The notes under the pieces: generated by a model
Database searches by the model: none
The model's input: the letters and a program-made list of their open reading frames with translations, nothing else
Told to the model about the DNA's origin: nothing
Part shown: piece by piece, positions 33,738 to 47,300 of the stretch
Numbering within the stretch: the stretch's first letter is position 1
Layout of the letters: each line of letters opens with the position of its first letter
Source: Incurvaria masculella
Taxonomy: Eukaryota; Arthropoda; Insecta; Lepidoptera; Incurvariidae
Assembly: GCA_946894095.1 (NCBI GenBank)
Contig: OX335652.1
Coordinates: 10,687,001-10,751,000 of the forward strand
Direction of reading: 5' to 3'
Length of the DNA stretch: 64,000 nucleotides
Position numbers and translations under genes: made by a program

Positions 33738-34448
33738 ATGATTGATGAATTGCTCTAATTGTGGACTTTTAATATACAATTTAAATTCTTTAATTGCCAC
33801 ATTGAATTTGCTGTTTTTCTATGTATATTCGTATAACAAATGAACTTTTAGGCCTTTTAAAGAAGAATGAGCAAAATTATACGGGGTGAGTACCAAGAAT
33901 AGTCACAAATGAAACATGGCTCATTTAGAGGGTCTCGATGAGTATGTCAAATGTTGTTTATGTTGAGTCGCAGTGGTACATCCGAGATGAGATAGTGACC
34001 TGTTCGTCAATGCTTTTTTAACAGAAGGTTGACACTTTAGTGAGAATACATGCATTGACCAAATTGTTCTCTTACCAATTCGCTCACTGCTACTGATGTT
34101 CTCGAGTTCCGACGACACGTAAGAACACAAAAGAACTTCGCAGTGCCTTATTTAGTGCAACGAACATTCAATGTTTTGCATCCAGAATTAGTTAGAAAAA
34201 TAACTGCAGTCAGTTCTTTTACGAATGAGGTTCGATAGCCACTCCTGTCTTCCTTACCTGCAGGCTTTTTACTAACCCAGTAAACTCGATAGTTTTTTAG
34301 AACCGATTATGTTTTAAAATACATTAATAGCTTTTGACAGTTGTTACGACTACTATTAATTTAATGCAATTTTAAGCTAGTTAATTGATAACCCTTATTC
34401 ACAAAAAAAAAAAAAACATATCTGTTGGGCTGAATTGCTATATTGTTA
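33738..34448. other. Region between F-box gene and MITE
   Basis: This includes the F-box 3' UTR, but I see no canonical AATAAA soon after the stop. No other gene is recognised. Confidence 0.35.
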
Positions 34449-34777
34449 AGGGAGCGTTTATAAACTACAAGACGTATTTATAAGGGGGAGGGGTCCGGCT
34501 CTCTGTCACATAAGCCAGGTCATGCCATGCTGAGCACTTATGCCAGCCGCCCCACCGCTCTTCCTTCATGATCGTCCTTCCCAAATGATGGCAGCATATA
34601 GTTCGCATTTATCGGAAATAGCAGGCTTTTCAAATAGTTTTGTAAAATTTGATTTTATAAATGGCATGTAACTTGGGTTTGAAGGGTGGGTTAGCCTCTT
34701 GGTCACGGGCGGTCACTCGGGGGGAGGGGTGTCCAAAAGTGGTCTAAAATTCGTCACGTGGTTTACGAACGCTCCCT
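34449..34777. mobile_element. MITE with AGGGAGCGTT ends, copy 1
   Basis: The left end AGGGAGCGTTTATAAACTAC and the reverse complement of the right end (AGGGAGCGTTCGTAAACCAC) match over about 35 bp, continuing with GACG. The 329-bp element has GGGGGAGGGG near the left and GGGGGGAGGGG near the right, and no coding potential. A diverged copy is in an MSH2 intron at 47684-48012. Confidence 0.75.
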
Positions 34778-34896
34778 AATAGATATCTCTAAAATGGTGT
34801 AAAATAAATAAGTATTATCTCATCCCTGATATATTTCCACCACTAGGCCCCATAATAATATTTGATTAAATCATGACAACTCTTCAAATGAGACTT

Positions 34897-34902
34897 TTTA
34901 TT
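34897..34902 (-). terminator. Candidate MSH2 poly(A) signal
   Basis: TTTATT on the plus strand gives AATAAA on the minus strand, 226 bp past the MSH2 stop. It is a fitting distance, though other AT-rich signals could be used. Confidence 0.45.
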
Positions 34903-35127
34903 CCCGGTCGCTCCAGGCACTTTTTGCCCATACTTCTTTAGTTTTAAGAGCCAATGACTTAAATACCTTTATTTTCGGTAGATCAGTAACAATTTCAATT
35001 CTATTCACTTCTGTTAAGTCCTCAAATTATTCTTTTACGATATTATTTCAGGATGTGAAAATAAATAACAAAATGTGTTATTGAAGACATATTATTATCC
35101 TTATAATCAACATTTATAATGTTTACA

Positions 35128-35361
35128 TCAAGTGATCAATGCCTTAACATAGTTATTTTCATTAACTTTCAGACTTTTTATCAATTCCTGAATGCGAGCC
35201 ATCATATTTTCGTCCGAGGTGGTTTCCTGCTCGGCTTGTTTGCACTGCTTCAGGAAATGTTCTATAATCAGCTGGCCTTCCTCCACTGTGCTCTTGCTTG
35301 TGTTCTCCGTACAAGCGTCAAAGAGATTCGTTTCCAACTGTGCTTGCTTCGCTTCTGCATA
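35128..35361 (-). CDS. MSH2: MSH2 exon 17 (C-terminus)
   Basis: 77 codons plus TGA. It reads [20 protein letters not shown] to [20 protein letters not shown], the helical C-terminal segment used for dimer contacts in MSH2 proteins. Acceptor TTTTCAG. The upstream intron of 3.4 kb contains the mariner. Confidence 0.88.
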   Translation of the reverse strand, partial: YAEAKQAQLETNLFDACTENTSKSTVEEGQLIIEHFLKQCKQAEQETTSDENMMARIQELIKSLKVNENNYVKALIT

Positions 35362-38300
35362 CTGAAAAGTAAATATGTACATAAAACCTTGGTCAATATG
35401 AACTTTAAAAGGTCAAAAGAGGTGAACATGTTTCTATAATTCTAACAAGAAATAATAGTTTTTAGCGAGTTGGTAAAAGCCCCTTTAAGCAGCTTAAAAA
35501 ACATCTCCGTGTGTGCCGTGCAGAGGTATTTTTCCTTAAGGTGGCCCAACCCGCTCAACTCCCCATACAAAAGGGGAAAGAAGATCACGCCCATATTTCT
35601 GGTCAAAGATCCCAAATTTTGCTCAAAATAGCTTTATTTAATCGAACTAGATGTCTGATGACCGTTGGCATTGTAAAATTGTGTTTGGTTTCTACCTTAT
35701 GGTCCGAAAGTTCGAATTTTTCGCGCGTTTTATACAATAACTTTGGAGGTGGATTACGCAATGATGTAAGAACATCTTAAAAAGATTAGTCATCAGACAT
35801 AGCTTATTTAATCAAGATTTATAATCTATTTGGTTTTTGTTAGATTGTGGTTTACTTTTAGCTATGTCATTTTGTAATTAAAATTTTCGTAAATCATTCA
35901 AATTACCAAATCATACACTATGCACATTGTCTTTTTTGTGGACATGTTGCATCTTCCTAATCAAAAAGCCTGTCTTATTCTTTGAAACAGAGAGGGTCCC
36001 AGAGCGCAAAAGCACAGTTTTGTACCATGCACCTTAAGTGTTGGATTATTAAAGAACAATAATTCAGCACTAATTACTTTACTTAACTCCTCCTAGGGCT
36101 TCTTCTAAAGTGTACTATCTACAGCAGTCGTGGGCGTTTCCACTGGTCTTCGAAAACGTTAGTAACTGTTATTGCTGATGCCGATAGCCGTTAGCGGAAA
36201 CGGTTTCAAAAAGAAATGAAAGAAAAGTCCCTCTCCCTTCTTCTCCCCCACTTGTTTTTTTTTTTTTTTGGCTGGACATGAATGGGTATAATGACATCTA
36301 GCACGGTTCGATCATCTCACATGAATTCTGAATCTCGAGTGCAGTGACCTGTATTCTCAACAAAAATCTAAATCAAGAAAGAGGTTTTGTTACTATGTAG
36401 TTATCGCAAACAATGAAGAAGTCAGACAAAACTTTTTATCTTTGACAAAATAATCCCCAGAAATAATATAACACAAATGATAAATAAACATAATTATCAT
36501 TTATCTGTAAGCAAAGACTTTTTCTGTAAGCAAACCACAACGGCGGTCGTTAAGGTCAATGTAGCCCCTCTTCGATTACAGTGCGCAGGTAACCCCAGTT
36601 GCGAGAGTCGCCAGCTACCAGCCGCAACGAAGTAATTATTAATATTACTATTACTCGTAACCCCAGTTACGAGAGTCGCCGGCTTCAAGCCGGTTACAGC
36701 TACATTGCGCGAGCGAGACAGTCGCGGCTGGCGGGTCGTTGCGTCTAGACGTCTCGCAACCTACGTGCTTTCGTTGGCATGCCGCGTGCGCGATCCAGTG
36801 CGCTACAAGAAATTTATAGCGGCCATACTGCTCGGCGTAAAATGAATACTTCGTTTTTACACTAGTAACAGTTCTACGAACCCATTTCTCATTTCTCGTC
36901 CCACGACTAATCTACAGTGCTAGCTGCCTATACTCGGATGGACTGAAACGAATAGGTTTATTTTAGATTTCACATATTTTTTTCGAGAATGCAAAAAACC
37001 TCAACCGTTTTGGTTTTGCCGTATCTATAAAATATGCAAACATGAACTTCCAGTCTTTTTGGCAATGACAACGGCCGCTCATCGGTTTCACTCGAACTCA
37101 GAATTGACACACCTTTATTTATATATGTATACATATATCAATTTTATGTAACTGGACATGGATGGCTAATACCAAACTGAACGTCAGATATTAGCCATGG
37201 GAACTAGGTGCCATGCCAGGACCTTCCTTATATTGCTTGGCTACATTGAACCGGATGGAAAACACGGACAATTTTCATTGTCGCTTCGACCATATTTACA
37301 TATATGTATGTAAGTGTTTGGTAAATTGTGTATTATGTAGGAATAATGTGTGTTTTAGTAAATTCATTTGTCTCTATAACTGCTACTAACATACTCATAT
37401 ATAATAGGTCGGGGAAAAAGTCTTTTCGCATTATAGTATGTATGAACTTGTAATAAAATCTCTTTGCCTATACTATTTGTATCTGGCTGTTATGGTATCA
37501 TTGAAAGTTTAAATTTTAAAGAACATAATTCCAAATTCAAATTAGGAAAATGTGTGATTCTCATTTGTTTTTCGTACTGTCAAAATGAGTGAATCTAATG
37601 AAGAAATTCGATACATTTTAAAATTTTACTACAAAAAAGGTAAAAATGCAACGCAAGCCGCGAAAAAAATTTGCGATGTTTATGGACCTAGTGCAGTGTC
37701 TGTGAGAGTAGCACAAATTTGGTTTAAGCGTTTTCAATCCGGAAATTTTGATGTCAAAGATGCACGTCGCTCTGGTCGCCCTATTACGGATAAAATGGAT
37801 GCCATTTTTGAAAAAGTGGAGCAAGATCGGCATATCAGTAGTTACGACGTAGCTGAAGAACTAGGAATTGACCACAAAACAGTTTTGGCGCATTTGAAAA
37901 AAACTGGGTACACAAAAAAGCTCGATATTTGGGTACCTCACGAGCTCACTGAAAGAAACCTAATGAACCGTGTACTCATTTGTGATTCTTTATTACGACG
38001 TAATGAAACCGAACCATTTTTGAAGAAGCTGATAACTGGTGATAAAAAGTGGATCACGTACGACAAGAACGTGCGAAAAAGGTCGTGGTCAAAGGCCGGT
38101 CAAGCTTCACAGACTGTGGCGAAACCCGGGTTAACTCGCAACAAGGTGATGCTGTGTGTGTGGTGGGATTGGAAGGGCATTATTCATTATGAGCTGTTAC
38201 CACCAGGCAGGACCATCGATTCTGAACTCTACTGCGAACAACTGATGAGATTAAAGCAAGAAGTTGAGAGAAAGCGGCCGGAATTAATCAACAGAAGGGG

Positions 38301-41300
38301 TGTGGTTTTTCATCATGATAACGCTAGACCTCACACATCTTTAGCCACTCAGCAAAAACTAAGAGAGTTTGGCTGGGAGGTGTTAATGCATCCGCCGTAT
38401 AGTCCTGACCTTGCACCTTCAGATTTCCACCTGTTTAGGTCTCTTCAGAATTCTTTAGGCAGTGTCAGGTTAACATCACGAGAGGACTGCCAAAACCACT
38501 TGTCGCGGTATATTGATCAGAAGTCCCAATATTTCTATAGCAATGGGATCATGTCCCTACCTACAAGATGGCAAAAAGTTATCGAACAAAATGGTACCTA
38601 CATACTTTAGTTAAATGTAAATAAACCATATTAAAAAATGTTTTTAATTTTCTTAAAAAATGCGAAGAAACTTTTTCCCCAACCTAATATATCCAAAGGT
38701 AGATTGGTAGAGAATACCTCTGGCATTAAGTTGTACCTTTTCCCCGAATTTTAAGTGCTATAAAAATATATAAATAAACCTCTATGACGGAGGTGGGCAG
38801 GCCGGCGAGGTGCGCGACGTGCAGGCCGAGCGAGCGCGCGGCGGGGCCCGGCGCCACGCGGTGCAGCAGCACGAGCCGGCCGTCGCGTACGAGCGCCTCC
38901 GCGTGCGAGTTGACCGCCGCGCCCGGCAGCAGCGCCGGTAGGCGCGTCAGCTCGTGGTAGTGCGTCGCGAACAGGCAGAAGCACTCGCAGCGCTGCGCTA
39001 GCTCCCTGCGAACACGTTTTACATCCTGTGTGTGTTGCCAACTGGCCCATTACGGTTTGCATGGTACAAAAAAATAAAATAACAAAAAAATAACAGACTT
39101 CAAAGAAAAAGCACTAAAAAGTAAAAAAATAATTCTTATTTATGTAGGTACGATTATTGTTATTTTTTGAGTCGGCGTCAGTCGGGCATGCGTTGCGCCA
39201 GTCAAGAGAACCTGGGCTACCTTGGCTGACACCGATATTTTACTTTTTAGTGCTTTTTCTTTGAAATCGAAAATATTTATTTTTGTAATTTTTTTATTTG
39301 TTTATTTTTAATAAATCTGAAGTACACTAACTAATCTGTACACATCCTTTTCAATAAAAAATAATCTTCAAAATCGGTTGGCGTTATATCGAGTTATTCT
39401 TCCATTTGTCGCACATACTTAATACAAATTTGAGACTTATATGAATTTCTCATGGATATCACTGTCAGAACTAAACCAAATGGACCACACGGGAAGCACC
39501 AACTTTCAATTAAAAAAATAATCATCAAAATCAGTTCACCCAAGCGAAAGTTCTGAGCTAACAAACAAAAAAAAACATACGGACGAATTGAGAACCTTCT
39601 CCTTTTTTTAAGTCGGTTAAAAATGCATCTACACGTCAGATTTAATAATAATTTGCCTGTTAACCTGCTATTCACCTTGCGAGTTATTTACCATGTCATT
39701 ATTTACCAAGTCAATGTTGTTTATACAAATTTTTAATAAGGTATTTGGCCAGGTCAATCATGTTAAACCACTGCCTCAGCTTGCCAGGTATGGAATTCTT
39801 ATAATGAGTAGTTCAATCACAAATCAAACACAGAATAATCAAATCTCACATTTTTATTTTATTTTACTAGTGGGTATACTAGGGGTGAGGGGTCGGTGTA
39901 AGCTGCCCTGCCCCCAGCCCTACCTGCATACGCCAATGGTGACTGTCATGTCTCTGAGTTGTCCGAGGAAAAGATACAGTGTATCTTACCAATTTACAAT
40001 GGCAGATAATATTAGGAGCCAAGCCAGGCTTCAAACGATCAATACATTTGAACTTACTCGGCTATAGCCCATGCCAGCCCACAGCCTTCATAGGTGGAGG
40101 TGCCTCGGCCAAGCTCATCGATCAACACCAGAGAGTCTCGACTTGCTGTCTGAAATAAAAAAAAAAAAATTTATTAATAAGAAATGTGTTTTTTTTTTCA
40201 TACATTGACTAAAATACAGACAACAATGGGGATGAAAATACAAAGCTTATTGTAGGTGTCACATGACCTCACCTTAGAAACGTCAAAACGGTAATTCCTG
40301 TCCAGTTTTATTAACGAATTTTTAGATGTACAGTGGACTCTCGTTAATTCAAACCTGCGATAATTCGAACCTCTCTATAATAAAGTTATCACGAGAGTTC
40401 CCTACAAAATCTCTTTATATTTTGAACTAAATCAATACATTTTTATGCACTTGGTAATTAGAACGAAAAATCATTGCTATATACGAAAACGACGTTGCAT
40501 AGAGAAAGAGACAGAAAGATTATAAGTAAATTTAGAGAAAAGTTCAAACTTGTATCATCCTACAGCATTGGTTTTTGTTATGATCTGTTACTCTTTTGTC
40601 GGTATACAGATTTAAAGTTTGTGTTAGTTGGCATCAATGTGCTTTGAAGCAAACCATTATAACAGAGTTTTTTTTAAAGATTCATTAATTCTCATTATGA
40701 ATATGTACATGAATGTAACTCTAAACTTTATTCATTGTTAAAGAATAGCAGTTAATAAATAATAATTGATCAACACTTAATAATTCGAAGTTTTAATTAT
40801 TTTCTCTCAAACATTTCTAACCATTTGATATTTCAAACACTCGATAATTCGTAATATTTTAACAGTCCCTCGAGTTTCGAATTAACGAGAGTCTACTGTA
40901 ATATGTACTCCGTTATGCAGTTAGAATAAGGTTTAGAGGAAAGGAAGACCTTTTTTGTCTTCAATAATTTTTTTTAATAATAATTAATTAGCATGAATTT
41001 TGAAACGAAAAATTATAGGTTATGTGATATGTATGCATGTATAATCAACCATGAAGCAAGGACACATTGAAGAAAGCCTTGGAATAAGCGACATAAGAAA
41101 AAGTATATTAACTTATTATAGGTTATGTTTTTGTGATATTTATTCATGTGACTTAATTTGATTAGCATAATTTGGAACAATTTCAATTACTTAGATTTAA
41201 ATTAATACAATTAAAAAAATATATTCTGTTTTATTTTGTATGGTATTTGACAGCTTTGACATATTCTTTAGGGGAGGTCACTTAGACACCCCCTGTTGTG

Positions 41301-44300
41301 ATAAATTAGCAGTTTACGTCCCCATTACAATAGTGTGCAGATCCGACGTCAAGCAAACACAGCATGTACGTTTCGAAAGGACGATTGTGTAGCTTGGCTA
41401 GGTCGTGGATGTGCGGGGCGACCGGGAGACAGTGACAGGGACCAAAGAACCGGTGATGTCGACAGTGCATCACGCCGCTCGACAGCGACGAAATTCTTCA
41501 TAGCATCTACATAGCTAGCCTATATTATCGAGGTCACTCATCAACGCGCACGCGCATGCTCCAACCGAAACATAAACAAAAAGACACTGTATCTACATTG
41601 CAATATTTTCATAATCTGAATTAATGTTGTTCTGGATATTGGCCAGTCTGATATAATCCTGTTTACGACGTACCTAATATGAATACAATATTTAAATATA
41701 GATGTAAATGAATTAGATAACGTTAATGTTGTCTCCATTAAGAGGGTGATAAGAGCCGATTGCTTTCAGTTTAATAAGGACATAAGTAAAACAACATTTA
41801 AATAAATTTAAGAATAGCCACGACAAAATTTTAATAATCCAAAAAGTTTAAATATAGATTAAGCTATAATTTAAAGATAAAATTGTCACTATCTGGTGCT
41901 TTGTGTTCTCAAATTAAACAAACATACATAGTCTTTCTTAAAAAAAGTTTGAATGTAGAATATGAGCGTCAGATATTTACCGTTATAGGTTTCAACTGTA
42001 GCTTGACCATCAATGCATCTTTTATCTTTCCGAAATTCCAAAACGAAGGGGTAGTTATTTTAAAAAATAAAACATGGTTTCACTTAAGCTCTCATGGACA
42101 TGTTATCACACCCATAAATACATACAAATAAAAGACATGGTTTTCAGGATCAAGAATCTCGCAGAATTAGTAATATGGTTATTGAGAACACAGTGATGAC
42201 CACACGGCAGGAAGGTGCTCTGCCCGAGCTGCTCCCGGCCGGAGGCGCCGACGCGCGCCGCCAGCGTGCGCAGACGCGGCACGAGCGCGCGCGCACGGCA
42301 CCAGGCTGCCCGCGTGCTTGAGGTAACATGCAGTTCACACACCCGCAGTATGGTGGCCGACTCCACCATCTCCAGCATGAAGGTGCTCTGCCCGAGCTGC
42401 TCCCGGTCGGAGGCGCCGACGCGCGCCGCCAGCGTGCGCAGGCGCGGCACGAGCGCGCGCGCGCACGGCACCAGGCTGCCCGCGTGCGCCAGCAGCGCCA
42501 CCGCGCCGGCGGAACGCATCCAAGTTGACTTCCCACCCATGTTGGCGCCCGTTACAATGTGCATTATGCATTCGCCTGAAAGCAAGGCTTCGTGCTATAT
42601 CCCATATACATTTTTGGTATCTTACTTTAGATCACGCAGTCACACAAGGTTTACTATGGGAAAAAATCTTTCATTGGCTTTGTTCTAGATATTTAATTTA
42701 GAATTTTAGTTTCGCTGTGTTAACTGTTGATTTTCTTACAAAATAAATAAATAAGATACCTCTTTTGAAGACGACATCGTTGGGTATAAAGGAGATGCCC
42801 TCCTGCAGCTCGAGACACGGGTGCCTCATCTCCTCCAAGATGAATTCCTCCAAGCTTTCTACAACCTAAAAACACCAAAGTGCAAATCATGCAACGATTA
42901 TTTGATATAGTGGGTGCTACCTTTCTTGCCTCATGTACAAAAACATGTACATAGAACCGACAGTGAAGCGGTTTGCAGCTCAGGGGCGGCGACGAGCCTC
43001 ACATGCCAGAGGTCATGGGTTCAAATCCCCGCCCCATTCATGAAAAAACTTTATTTCTTTCCGAGTTGGATAAGTGCATTTCGAACCATGTAAAAATATA
43101 GACTGGTAGAAATATAGGTGGTAGGGTTAGGCCCGCCCAAGGTACCATTGCATTGGAATATAGGGTAGTCAAAATGGCAAAGAATTGTCCGTGTTTTCCA
43201 TCCATGTTTGTTGGGCTAATATCATCATAGTGGGTTTGGTATTAGACATTATGTTCGGAGGAGTTAAACCAAGAATTAAATTTTATAATCATGGTTAAAA
43301 CCTTTTAGTAAATAGTAAATATTACTCGAGTAAATCTCTCAAGAAAAACTACAAGGGAAGAGGCAGCTCAGTAAGTAAATAAAAAATAAATAAATAAATA
43401 AACCCCTTAATGGCTTTAGGTCATATTTAGATTGATCTCGTGTGGGAATTTTCGATGTTACAATAAAACAAAATTGTCCAATAGTATTTATAGCGTAGAT
43501 AATGTAAAATATTACAACTGCAAACTGATGAAATTCTTTCATTTGTGGTTATGGTTTGTAATAAAGTTATCGTCATAATATTTTTTTTAAATAATGTCTC
43601 TTTGATTCTACTTGAGATATATTAATATACAAACGAGTTTCTATCGCTCCGCCTGCTAGTCTATCCTCGCTGCCTGTGCATAACCAACTGGGTTCCTGAG
43701 ATGCCATGTTCAAAAATATAAAACTGGTGTACCTCGGGACGGCAGTACGGAACGGGTGCGCTGGCGGCGGCGACGGCAAAGGCAACCAGCACGTCAAGAC
43801 GGGACAGAATATGAGACAGACAAAACAGGCACTCAGAGTAGCCAGCTGTAAACAAAACAGAATAATACCTTTAAAATTTTTGAATTGATTAGAATGATTT
43901 TAAATCAGTGATTTTTTCAAAGCACGCGCCACTTTCGTGCCTGGAACTTGCGAAATAGTCAATGGATAGCGATGTACATATCTAGGATTTATTCATAGAT
44001 CTATAATATAAAAATGAATTGCAAAATGTGTTGGTAAGCGCATAACTTAACAACGCCTGGACCAATTTGGCGAAATCTTTTTTTAAAATGTTCGTTGAAG
44101 TTCAAGGATGGTTTTTACGGCGAGAAAAACTAGAATTATTGCTGGAAAAACCCTAAAAATAGCCCTTTTCTTTTTCCCATACAAATGATTTGTAACTAAA
44201 ACGTAGTCAATTTGAGCTTTATTGCTATGGTATAAAGTTCATATTAAATTACAAGCACTCACAGTTGTCTAAGTAATGTAGGTGTGTTCCTAACGTCAAA

Positions 44301-47300
44301 GATCATATCTATCAAAACAATGTGCGTGTGTGCGTTGGAGCACAGAATACATAGTTGGAGGAGTTTAATGTCGCGTTCCGAAACTCGCGTTTCTTTTGTA
44401 TTAGATTCGGCACGCGAGATAAACTGCATCAGTTTCCACGTCATTACATCAGTCAAACAAAAATCGCGTTACCAACAGTGTTTTATTATTTTTAATATCC
44501 AAATTTTAAATAAATAAAACAATTCGTACGGCTTAAAAGGATTTGACTTCAAGTCATATCAAATTAAAAAAAAAAAATTGTCTGTTACCTAATCTACTAA
44601 GTTTGCTTTTGTCAACTGATACACGAAACAAATTCGTGTTTTGTGCAGAGTGTTTAGTTAGTTAGTGTTTGTTTAGTTCGTGATTAGGCGGGCGGTCCGA
44701 CGGGGGCGGGTGCGGGGAGGGGGGGGGGGCGGGTACGGCTTGGTATTTCCCGCAACTTTAGGACTACTTGGCAAAATCCTTGAGAACCAATTACTCGATT
44801 TAGATGCGGATTGTATCTACGTCTAGCATGATTCTACTCAAAACTTATAGGCTACATAATATAACGCTTCATTACCTGAAGGGTGAGTAGTGAGTGTTAA
44901 ATTCTTATAACTTGCGAACCACTAACCCGATTTATGTGCGTTTTTTATCAATGTATAGGATCTCTGGGAGCTGTCAGGTTCGAGATGGGTTACTGTTTTC
45001 GATGTTGAGGCTGGCTGTGGGTTGGAGTCCACGCAAAACTTACCTACATTACACGTTACTTACTTACTAGGTAAACAATGTTGCAGTGCAAGTGCAGAAA
45101 GGTTCTGGCGGCAAATGCTTTTTTTTTAAATAGCCACCAAATGTCAACGAAGCTCTAAATGGGAATTATTGGATGTTTCTCATTAAATCATGCTATTTCA
45201 TCTCGAACGATCTTGATTAAATTTGGTAGATGGATACATTGTCCTGGACCAGTTTGACCCTATTTTGGATCAGCCATGTCGGATACTTTTTATCCATGAA
45301 ATAATTTAGCCGACGCTAACCCGAGCGGAGCCGGGTACCGCAGCTAGTTAATAATAAAACTGATCTGGCTATATTTTTAATGGTAGTTTTGAGCTAGCTC
45401 AAGGGTCGGGGACTTGCTTTCTATTCCAAAGGTCATGGGTAAAATAATAAAATATACAAAAAAATTACCCGCGAAAATTATACCTTCTTACCTGCAATGG
45501 CCACAATCTCCGATACTACTTTCTGTTGTTCCGCCTCATAGCTTTCCTTAGCCTGCACGTATTCCTCGCTGAGGGTCTGAAGTGCGCTGGTGTTAAACCT
45601 CACGCCTCCACGAACCGCGTCTAGGATGTTGTATTTCTTGTTGCCGCGAAGGGCCTGCTCTTCCTTCAGTGTCACCCTGACGATCAATTTTAGGTTAGGT
45701 AACTCTAAACATTTACTGAATCCAGCTAAAGTTAAAAACACATCACTATCACTTGTTAGTGATGTGTTTTGGACACATCCGTTAGTGATGTGCCCAACGA
45801 CGAAATACGACGTTCAGACAGCTGTCCTCACTCCTGCAGTCACAAACTAAATTGTTACCTGCAATTGAAGCTGGTGGAGTTGTACTTGAGCTTGATGGTT
45901 TTGGTAGCATTAAAGTCCGAGGTTCAGACAACCGTCCCCACTCCTGCAGTCACTAACTAATCTGTCACCGGCAGTGGAAGCCAGTGGAGTTGTACTTGAG
46001 CTTGATGGTTTCGGTAGCATTAAAGTCCGAGGTTCGGACAGCTGTCCCCACTCCTGCAGACACTTACTAATCTGTCACCGGCAGTGGAAGTCAGTGGAGT
46101 TGTCCTTGAGCTTGATGGTTTTGGTAGCATTAAAGTCCGAGGTTCGGACAGCTGTCCCCACTCCTGCAGTCACTTACTAATCTGTCACCGGCAGTGGAAG
46201 TCAGTGGAGTTGTCCTTGAGCTTGATGGTTTTGGTAGCATTAAAGTCCGAGGTTCGGACAGCTGTCCCCACTCCTGCAGTCACTTACTAATCTGTCACCG
46301 GCAGTGGAAGTCAGTGGAGTTGTACTTGAGCTTGATGATTTTGGTAGCATTAAAGTCCGAGGTTCAGACAGCTGTCCTCACTCCTGCAGTCACAAACTAA
46401 ATTGTTACCTGCAATTGAAGCTGGTGGAGTTGTACTTGAGCTTGATGGTTTTGGTAGCATTAAAGTCCGAGGTTCAGACAACCGTCCCCACTCCTGCAGT
46501 CACTAACTAATCTGTCACCGGCAGTGGAAGTCAGTGTAGTTGTGCTTGAGCTTGATGGTTTTGGTAGCATTAAAGTCCGAGGTTCGGACAGCTGTCCCCA
46601 CTCCTGCAGTCACTTACTAATCTGTCACCGGCAGTGGAAGTCAGTGGAGTTGTACTTGAGCTTGATGGTTTTGGTAGCATTAAAGTCCGAGGTTCGGACA
46701 GCTGTCCCCACTACTGCAATCACTAACTAATTTGTCGCCTGCTGTTGAAGCAGGCGGTGTTGCATGATAGTATCGCCAGGGTCAAAACCCGGATTTCGGA
46801 CAGCTGTCTAGTCTACACTCCTGCAGTCACTTACTAATCTGTCACCGGCAGTGGAAGCCAGTGGAGTTGTACTTGAGCTTGATGGTTTTTTTTTATTTAT
46901 ATTTAAACACATATTGAAATTACGTATAGTTTCATTTGAAAAAATAACAAAAACACAAGAGTACAAGTTACATAAAGCATGAATCCCTAGGGGGCAATAT
47001 CAAAACACAGAGTACTAGTATGAAATAAGCGAAACAGACAGTGGCAACACAAGCCTTGTATGAAGATTCAAATGAGTTTGATTGTACAGGTAACCGAACT
47101 AGGCAAAGCCTGTCTTTTGTGGCACCTGATGTGAGGCTCGGTATTGGAAAAGAAAAAAAAAAGGAGGACAAATAAAAATGGAAGTCTCGTCACTGGTAGC
47201 ATTTTGGTAGTATTAAAGTCCAAGGTTCGGACAGCTGTCCCTACTCCTGCAGTCACTTAACGAATTTGTCACCTGCTGTTTAAGCCGGCGAAGTTGCACT

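Noticed and set aside
42106..42585. Single 159-codon minus frame through the Walker A region
   Set aside because: It joins exon 14, intron and the partial exon copy. The donor at 42342 and agreement with exon 15 show that the real exon ends at 42343.
42965..43040. Functional tRNA gene
   Set aside because: A and B boxes are present but the cloverleaf is poor and the sequence runs into the SINE body shared with other copies.
45769..46730. Repeated 68-codon plus-strand frames
   Set aside because: Antisense reading of the 110-bp array derived from MSH2 exon 10. No independent gene.
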